From: Streptomyces sp. CB02058
GTDB taxonomy: Bacteria > Actinomycetota > Actinomycetes > Streptomycetales > Streptomycetaceae
Direction of reading: 5' to 3'
Assembly (NCBI RefSeq): GCF_001905505.1
Contig: NZ_LIPG01000003.1
Span: 1,116,001-1,180,000, forward strand
DNA: 64,000 nucleotides
A program made the position numbers and the translations under genes. Positions within the stretch are counted from its first letter, which is position 1. The number at the start of each line of letters is the position of its first letter. The notes below the pieces were generated by a model. It searched no databases and was not told the origin of the DNA. It saw only the letters and a list, made by a program, of their open reading frames with translations. Positions 59,192 through 64,000 of the stretch are shown piece after piece.

Positions 59192-60763
59192 ATGCCCCCG
59201 TCCCCCAGCACCGCACGCCCCGAACCCGTCGACTACGTGATCGTCGGAGGCGGCACCGCCGGCTCGGTCATCGCCTCCCGGCTCACCGAGGACCCCGATG
59301 TCACCGTCACCGTCATCGAGGGCGGCCCGAGCGACATCGACCGGGAGGACGTCCTCACGCTCCGCCGCTGGCTCGGTCTCCTCGGCGGCGACCTCGACTA
59401 CGACTACCCCACCACCGAACAGCCGCGCGGCAACTCCCACATCCGGCACAGCCGCGCCCGGGTCCTCGGCGGCTGCTCCTCGCACAACACGCTGATCAGC
59501 TTCAAGCCGCTGCCCGGCGACTGGGACGAGTGGGCCGAGGCCGGTGCCGACGGCTGGGAAGCCGCCGCCATGGACCCCTACTTCGCCCGGCTGCGCAACA
59601 ACATCGTGCCCGTGGACGAGAAGGACCGGAACGCCATAGCCCGCGACTTCGTGGACGCCGCCCAGGCCGCCGCCGGTGTCCCGCGCGTGGACAGCTTCAA
59701 CAGGAAGCCCTTCCACGAGGGAGCCGGATTCTTCGACCTGGCCTACCACCCGGAGAACAACAAGCGCTCCTCCGCGTCCGTCGCCTACCTCCACCCGCAC
59801 ATCGAGGCCGGTGACCGCCCCAACCTCTCGATCCTGCTGGAGACATGGGCGTACCGCCTGGAGTTCGACGGCAACCGGGCCACCGGAGTGCACGTCCGCA
59901 CCAAGAACGGCGAGGAGATCCTCCTGCGCGCCGCCCGTGAGGTCATCGTCTGCGCGGGCGCGGTCGACACCCCCCGGCTGCTGATGCACTCCGGCGTCGG
60001 ACCCGCGAAGGACCTCACCGCGCTCGGCATCCCCGTCGTCCACGACGCCCCGGGCGTCGGCGAGAACCTGCTCGACCACCCCGAGTCCGTCATCGTCTGG
60101 GAGACCGACGGGCCCATCCCGGAGAACTCCGCCATGGACTCCGACGCGGGCCTCTTCGTGCGCAGGGACCCCGAATCCCGGGGCCCCGACCTGATGTTCC
60201 ACTTCTACCAGATCCCCTTCACCGACAACCCGGAGCGCCTCGGCTACGAGAAGCCCGAGCACGGCGTGTCGATGACCCCGAACATCCCCAAGCCGCGCAG
60301 CCGCGGCCGCCTGTACCTCACGAGCGCCGACCCCGAGGCCAAACCGGCCCTGGACTTCCGCTACTTCACCGACGAGGACGACTACGACGGCCGCACCCTC
60401 GTCGACGGCATCAAGCTCGCCCGCGAGATAGCGAAGACCGAACCGCTGGCCCACTGGCTCAAGCGCGAGGTGTGCCCCGGGCCCGATGTCACCTCCGACG
60501 AGGACATCAGCGAGTACGCCCGCAAGGTCGCGCACACCGTCTACCACCCCGCGGGAACCTGCCGCATCGGGGCCGTGGGCGACCCGGACGCCGTCGTCGA
60601 CCCCCAGCTGCGGATCCAGGGCCTGGAGGGCATCCGCATCGCCGACGCGTCCGTCTTCCCGTCCATGCCCGCCGTGAACCCCATGATCGGTGTCCTGATG
60701 GTGGGCGAGAAGTGCGCCGAACTGCTCCGAACCACCCCGACCACCGGAGGCGACGTCCGATGA
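59192..60763 (+). CDS. betA: GMC-family choline dehydrogenase-type oxidoreductase
   Basis: A 523-residue FAD enzyme. The dinucleotide-binding motif is VDYVIVGGGTAGSVIASRL, the first GMC signature region is ARVLGGCSSHNTL, the second is AGAVDTPRLLMHSGVG, and the C-terminal active-site His/Asn pair is in VYHPAGTCRIG and VFPSMPAVNPM. It is expected to oxidise choline to betaine aldehyde, feeding the preceding dehydrogenase. GAAGGAG lies 5-10 bases before the ATG. It overlaps the next gene by 4 bases. Confidence 0.87.
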   Translation: MPPSPSTARPEPVDYVIVGGGTAGSVIASRLTEDPDVTVTVIEGGPSDIDREDVLTLRRWLGLLGGDLDYDYPTTEQPRGNSHIRHSRARVLGGCSSHNTLISFKPLPGDWDEWAEAGADGWEAAAMDPYFARLRNNIVPVDEKDRNAIARDFVDAAQAAAGVPRVDSFNRKPFHEGAGFFDLAYHPENNKRSSASVAYLHPHIEAGDRPNLSILLETWAYRLEFDGNRATGVHVRTKNGEEILLRAAREVIVCAGAVDTPRLLMHSGVGPAKDLTALGIPVVHDAPGVGENLLDHPESVIVWETDGPIPENSAMDSDAGLFVRRDPESRGPDLMFHFYQIPFTDNPERLGYEKPEHGVSMTPNIPKPRSRGRLYLTSADPEAKPALDFRYFTDEDDYDGRTLVDGIKLAREIAKTEPLAHWLKREVCPGPDVTSDEDISEYARKVAHTVYHPAGTCRIGAVGDPDAVVDPQLRIQGLEGIRIADASVFPSMPAVNPMIGVLMVGEKCAELLRTTPTTGGDVR

Positions 60764-61812
60764 GCGAAGCCGGCACCCCCGTGTTCAGCGTCCGCAACCT
60801 CTGGAAGGTCTTCGGGCCCCGGGCCGACCGCATCCCCGGCAGCGAGCACGCGAAGCTGCCGCCCGCCGAACTGCGCGAGCGCACCGGCTGCACCGCGGCC
60901 GTGCGCGACGTCTCCTTCGACGTCCACAAGGGCGAGGTCTTCGTCGTCATGGGCCTCTCCGGCTCCGGCAAGTCCACCCTCGTGCGCTGTCTGACCCGGC
61001 TCATCGAACCCACCAGCGGCACCCTCGCCATCGACGGCGAGGACGTCCTGGGCATGGACACCACCCGGCTGCGCGAACTGCGCCGCCACCGGGCCGCCAT
61101 GGTCTTCCAGCACTTCGGGCTGCTGCCGCACCGTACGGTGCTCGACAACGTCGCCTACGGCCTGGAGATCCAGGGCCTCGGCAGGGCCGAACGGCGCGCC
61201 AGGGCCGCCGAACTCGTGGAGAAGGTCGGCCTCGCCGGCCTCGAAGACCGCCGCCCCGCCCAGCTCTCCGGCGGACAGCAGCAGCGCGTCGGACTGGCCC
61301 GCGCCCTCGCGGTGGACCCCTCCGTCCTCCTCTTCGACGAACCGTTCAGCGCACTCGACCCGCTGATCCGGCGGGAGATGCAGGACGAAGTCGTACGGCT
61401 GCACCGCGAGGAGGGCCGCACCATGGTCTTCATCACCCACGACCTCGGCGAGGCACTCCGCCTGGGCACCCGCATCGCGCTCATGCGCGACGGCGGGATC
61501 GTCCAGCTCGGCACCCCCGAGGAGATCGTGGGCTCGCCCGCCGACGACTACGTACGCGAGTTCGTCAGGGACGTGCCCCGCGAGCAGGTCCTCACCGTCG
61601 CCACCGCCATGCGCCCGCCGACCGCCGGGGAGGCCGACAGCGGCCCCGCCCTGCGGCCCGGTGCCACCGTCTCCGAGGCCATCGAGGCCGTCTCACGCTC
61701 CGGCGAGCCGGTCGCCCGCGTCATGGAGGGCGGCAGGCTGCTCGGCGTCGTCGACCACGCCTGCCTGCTGGACGTGGTGGCGGGCGCGGGAGTCCGTGAG
61801 GTGACCGTCTGA
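60760..61812 (+). CDS. proV: Glycine betaine/proline-type ABC transporter ATPase
   Basis: A 350-residue ATPase of the ProV/OpuAA type. The N-terminus FSVRNLWKVFGPRAD with a polar insert precedes Walker A GLSGSGKST, Q-loop FQHFGLLPHRTV, signature LSGGQQQRVGLARAL, Walker B VLLFDEPFSALD and the H-loop FITHDLGEAL. The last 60 residues resemble one CBS-like motif (VARVMEGGRLLGVVD), shorter than the paired CBS domains often used to sense ionic strength. Start overlaps the previous stop (ATGA). Confidence 0.92.
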   Translation: MSEAGTPVFSVRNLWKVFGPRADRIPGSEHAKLPPAELRERTGCTAAVRDVSFDVHKGEVFVVMGLSGSGKSTLVRCLTRLIEPTSGTLAIDGEDVLGMDTTRLRELRRHRAAMVFQHFGLLPHRTVLDNVAYGLEIQGLGRAERRARAAELVEKVGLAGLEDRRPAQLSGGQQQRVGLARALAVDPSVLLFDEPFSALDPLIRREMQDEVVRLHREEGRTMVFITHDLGEALRLGTRIALMRDGGIVQLGTPEEIVGSPADDYVREFVRDVPREQVLTVATAMRPPTAGEADSGPALRPGATVSEAIEAVSRSGEPVARVMEGGRLLGVVDHACLLDVVAGAGVREVTV

Positions 61813-63794
61813 TGGCCACCGCCCGAGCCACCGCCGGTACCGCGTCCGGCCCCCCGGGGAACGCTCTGCCCGGGGCACTGCGCGGCCGTCCCGCCCTCGG
61901 CAAGGTCCTGGCGCTGCTGGTGATCGCCGCCGTCGCCGTACCCCTCGCGCACGCCCGCTGGGGCGGCGGAGCCTGGCCCTCCGCCCTGACCGTCGACCTC
62001 GGCGGACCCCTCGGCGAGGTCAACGACTGGATCATCGGCAACCGCGACAGCCACCCGCTCTTCCTCTACTTCTTCGGCCACATCAGCAACGCCGTCGTCC
62101 TGTCCGTGCGCGGCGTCTACCTGGCGCTCCTCGCCCTCGGCTGGGCCGGAGTCACCGCCCTCGCCGCGCTCGTCGCCTGGCGCACGGCCGGATGGCGCCT
62201 CGCACTGACCGCGGGACTGTCCTTCCTGGCCTGCGGACTGCTCGGCATGTGGGTGCCGACCATGCAGACGCTCGCCCTGATGGTCGTCGCGGTCCTCGCC
62301 TCCGTGCTGCTGGGCCTGCTCCTCGGGCTCGCCGCGGGCCTCTCGGACCGTACGTTCCGCGTCCTGCGCCCCGTCCTGGACACCATGCAGGTGCTGCCCG
62401 CCTTCGCCTATCTGCTGCCCGTCGTGCTGGTCTTCGGCATCGGCGTGCCCGGCGCGGTCCTCGCCACCGTCGTCTACGCGGCTCCGCCGATGGCCCGGCT
62501 CACCGCACTCGGACTGCGCGGCGCCGACGCGGGCGTCATGGAGGCCGTCACCTCGCTCGGCGCGACCGGACGGCAGCGCCTTCTGAGCGCCCGGCTGCCG
62601 CTGGCCCGCAAGGAACTCCTCCTCGGCCTCAACCAGACCATCATGATGGCGCTGTCCATGGCCGTCATCGCCTCCGTCATCGGCGCCGGCGGCCTCGGCG
62701 ACCGCGTGTACCAGGCGCTCTCCTCCGTCGACGTCGGAGCCGCGCTCGCCGCGGGCATCCCCATCGTGCTGCTCGCCGTCGTCCTGGACCGTACGACCGA
62801 GGCGGCCGGCCGGAAGATCGGCACGGAACCCACCGGCCCCACCGCCCTGCGCGGGGCACGCGGCTGGGCCCTCGCCGCCCTGACCGCCGCGGCCGTCGCC
62901 GTCGTGGGCCGCTTCACCGGAGGCCGCGTCTGGCCCGACGGCGGTGTCCTCGCCATCGCGGGCCCGGTCAACACCGCCAAGGACTGGATGGTCGACCACC
63001 TCTACACCGGCATCCCCGTCATCGGCGGAACCGCCGACTGGGCGGCCCACTTCACCAACTGGATCCTCAACCCGCTGCGCGACGGGCTGCAGGGGCTGCC
63101 CTGGTGGTCCGTGCTGCTGATCGTCGCCGCGCTCGCCTGGACGATCGGCACATGGCGCACCGCGCTCACCGCCGTGCTCGCCATGGCGGCCATCGGGGTC
63201 CTCGGCGTCTGGGACGTGTCGATGGACACCCTCAGCCAGGTCCTCGCCGCCGTCGCCGTCACCCTCGTCCTGGGCTTCGCCATCGCCGTCGGCGCCGCGC
63301 GCAGCCGCCGCCTCGAACGGCTGCTGCGGCCCGTCCTGGACGTCTTCCAGACCATGCCGCAGTTCGTCTACCTCATCCCGGTCGTCGCCCTCTTCGGTGT
63401 CGGCCGCGCCCCCGCCGCCGCCGCGGCGGTCGTCTACGCGCTGCCCGCCGTCGTCCGCATCACGACCCAGGGCCTGCGGGGCGTCGACCCCGCCGCGATG
63501 GAATGCGCCCGCTCGCTCGGCGCCACCAGCGGCCAGCAACTGCGCCAGGTCCAGCTCCCGCTGGCCAGGCCCGCCCTGCTGCTCGCCGTCAACCAGGGCG
63601 TCGTGCTGGTCCTCGCGGTCGTCATCATCGGCGGTCTCGTCGGCTCCGGGGCGCTCGGCTACGACGTCGTGTTCGGCCTGGCCCAGGGCGACCTGGCCAC
63701 CGGGCTCGTCGCGGGCGCCGCCATCGTCTGCCTGGGGCTGATGCTGGACCGGGTCACCCAGCCCACCGCCCGCCGCCAGCGGAAGGAGAGCTGA
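61812..63794 (+). CDS. proW: Tandem-fused betaine ABC permease (two ProW halves)
   Basis: A 660-residue membrane protein made of two homologous ProW-type halves. Half one (about residues 60-330) and half two (about 400-650) each have the EAA-type loop: LRGADAGVMEAVTSLGATG and LRGVDPAAMECARSLGATS. Each is followed by PLAR and a glycine-rich helix (IGAGGLGD; VGSGALGY). Each half also has its own N-terminal loop with DWI or DWMV. A typical ProW is one such unit acting as a dimer, so here the dimer is covalent. ATG 61812 overlaps the ATPase stop by one base. Confidence 0.9.
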   Translation: MATARATAGTASGPPGNALPGALRGRPALGKVLALLVIAAVAVPLAHARWGGGAWPSALTVDLGGPLGEVNDWIIGNRDSHPLFLYFFGHISNAVVLSVRGVYLALLALGWAGVTALAALVAWRTAGWRLALTAGLSFLACGLLGMWVPTMQTLALMVVAVLASVLLGLLLGLAAGLSDRTFRVLRPVLDTMQVLPAFAYLLPVVLVFGIGVPGAVLATVVYAAPPMARLTALGLRGADAGVMEAVTSLGATGRQRLLSARLPLARKELLLGLNQTIMMALSMAVIASVIGAGGLGDRVYQALSSVDVGAALAAGIPIVLLAVVLDRTTEAAGRKIGTEPTGPTALRGARGWALAALTAAAVAVVGRFTGGRVWPDGGVLAIAGPVNTAKDWMVDHLYTGIPVIGGTADWAAHFTNWILNPLRDGLQGLPWWSVLLIVAALAWTIGTWRTALTAVLAMAAIGVLGVWDVSMDTLSQVLAAVAVTLVLGFAIAVGAARSRRLERLLRPVLDVFQTMPQFVYLIPVVALFGVGRAPAAAAAVVYALPAVVRITTQGLRGVDPAAMECARSLGATSGQQLRQVQLPLARPALLLAVNQGVVLVLAVVIIGGLVGSGALGYDVVFGLAQGDLATGLVAGAAIVCLGLMLDRVTQPTARRQRKES

Positions 63795-63795
63795 C

Positions 63796-64000
63796 ATGGC
63801 TCGCACCCGTACCCGCGCCCGCGCTCGTCTGCGGACCTCCGCGATCGTCGCCTCCTCGGCCGCCCTGCTGACCGTCACCGGCTGCGGCGCGGCGGACATG
63901 ACCAAGCAGGCCTCCCCGTTCGCCGCCCCCGCGGACATCAGGACCGTCACGCTCTCCGTGCAGTCCTGGGTCGGCGCGCAGGCCAATGTGGCCGTCGCCC
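63796..64000 (+). CDS. proX: Glycine betaine-binding lipoprotein, 3' end missing
   Basis: Only the first 68 residues are in the window. An Arg-rich start (MARTRTRARARLRTS), hydrophobic core and lipobox (LLTVTGC) mark a lipoprotein, and the mature part begins IRTVTLSVQSWVGAQANVAV, which fits an OpuAC/ProX-type betaine-binding domain. GGAAGGAGAG lies just before the ATG. Position after ATPase and permease genes supports the role. Confidence 0.8.
   Translation, partial: MARTRTRARARLRTSAIVASSAALLTVTGCGAADMTKQASPFAAPADIRTVTLSVQSWVGAQANVAVA

Noticed and set aside
57303..59216. 637-codon antisense frame opposite the aldehyde dehydrogenase gene
   Set aside because: Arises from third-position GC bias; no domain, and the sense strand has complete catalytic motifs.
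61548..63986. 812-codon antisense frame opposite the fused permease gene
   Set aside because: Asp/Gly/Gln/Arg-rich low-complexity translation; a shadow of hydrophobic membrane-protein codons.
1..64000. Search for tRNA, rRNA, CRISPR arrays, riboswitches and replication origins
   Set aside because: No cloverleaf-like tRNA sequence, no rRNA signature, no regularly spaced repeats and no conserved riboswitch core was noticed by eye. A covariance-model scan would be needed to exclude them fully.

Overview
The window is high-GC DNA (about 70% or more) with many GTG starts, tightly overlapping genes and strong third-position GC. Its gene families are typical of Streptomyces or a close streptomycete: DUF574-type methyltransferase, septum-formation lipoprotein, DUF2975/XRE pair, CYP157/CYP154 P450 pair and Tat-dependent glycoside hydrolases. 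No rRNA, tRNA, CRISPR array, intact transposon or phage module was seen. Assignments come from reading translations and DNA motifs by eye; no database search was run.

Layout. 1-4.8 kb: 3' part of a ribose uptake operon (rbsA, an unusual rbsC-rbsB fusion, rbsK, rbsD). 5-9.6 kb: separate housekeeping-type genes (VOC protein, N-formylglutamate amidohydrolase family, HAD hydrolase, septum-formation lipoprotein, DUF1772, GtrA). 9.7-26.6 kb: a mosaic of small accessory genes (membrane glycosyltransferase, hemerythrin, YbaK, ATP-grasp, alpha/beta hydrolase, methyltransferase, MFS/MocR pair, YceI, XRE/DUF2975, VOC/AraC, an APH-fold kinase, lipoproteins). It is interrupted by gene debris: an aldo/keto reductase remnant, an IS5-type transposase remnant and at least two unidentified remnants. 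26.8-29.3 kb: a CYP157/CYP154-like P450 pair in which the first enzyme lacks the ExxR arginine. 29.5-34.1 kb: secreted arabinan and pectin enzymes (two GH43, one pectinesterase) with an unrelated ATP-grasp gene between them.

34.1-51.9 kb is a xyloglucan-utilisation locus. It holds a LacI-family regulator, a leftward operon (solute-binding lipoprotein, two permeases, GH74, GH42, GH95, GH12) and a rightward operon (GH3, GH31). The proposed flow is secreted GH74 and GH12 cutting xyloglucan, the ABC transporter importing oligosaccharides, and cytoplasmic GH31, GH3, GH42 and GH95 removing Xyl, Glc, Gal and Fuc or L-Gal. Four copies of a palindrome centred on GAAGCGCTTC lie before the regulator gene and in the promoter region shared by the two operons, which suggests one local regulon. 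No ATPase gene is present, so a shared MsiK-type ATPase is expected elsewhere.

52-57.2 kb: a two-gene operon encoding a 1487-residue TPR-CHAT protease-like protein with an intact His/Cys dyad and an unrecognised 241-residue partner. This is the best candidate for an undescribed system in the window. 57.4-64 kb: a choline/glycine-betaine operon (aldehyde dehydrogenase, GMC choline dehydrogenase type, ABC ATPase, tandem-fused double permease, start of the binding lipoprotein). It runs off the window end.
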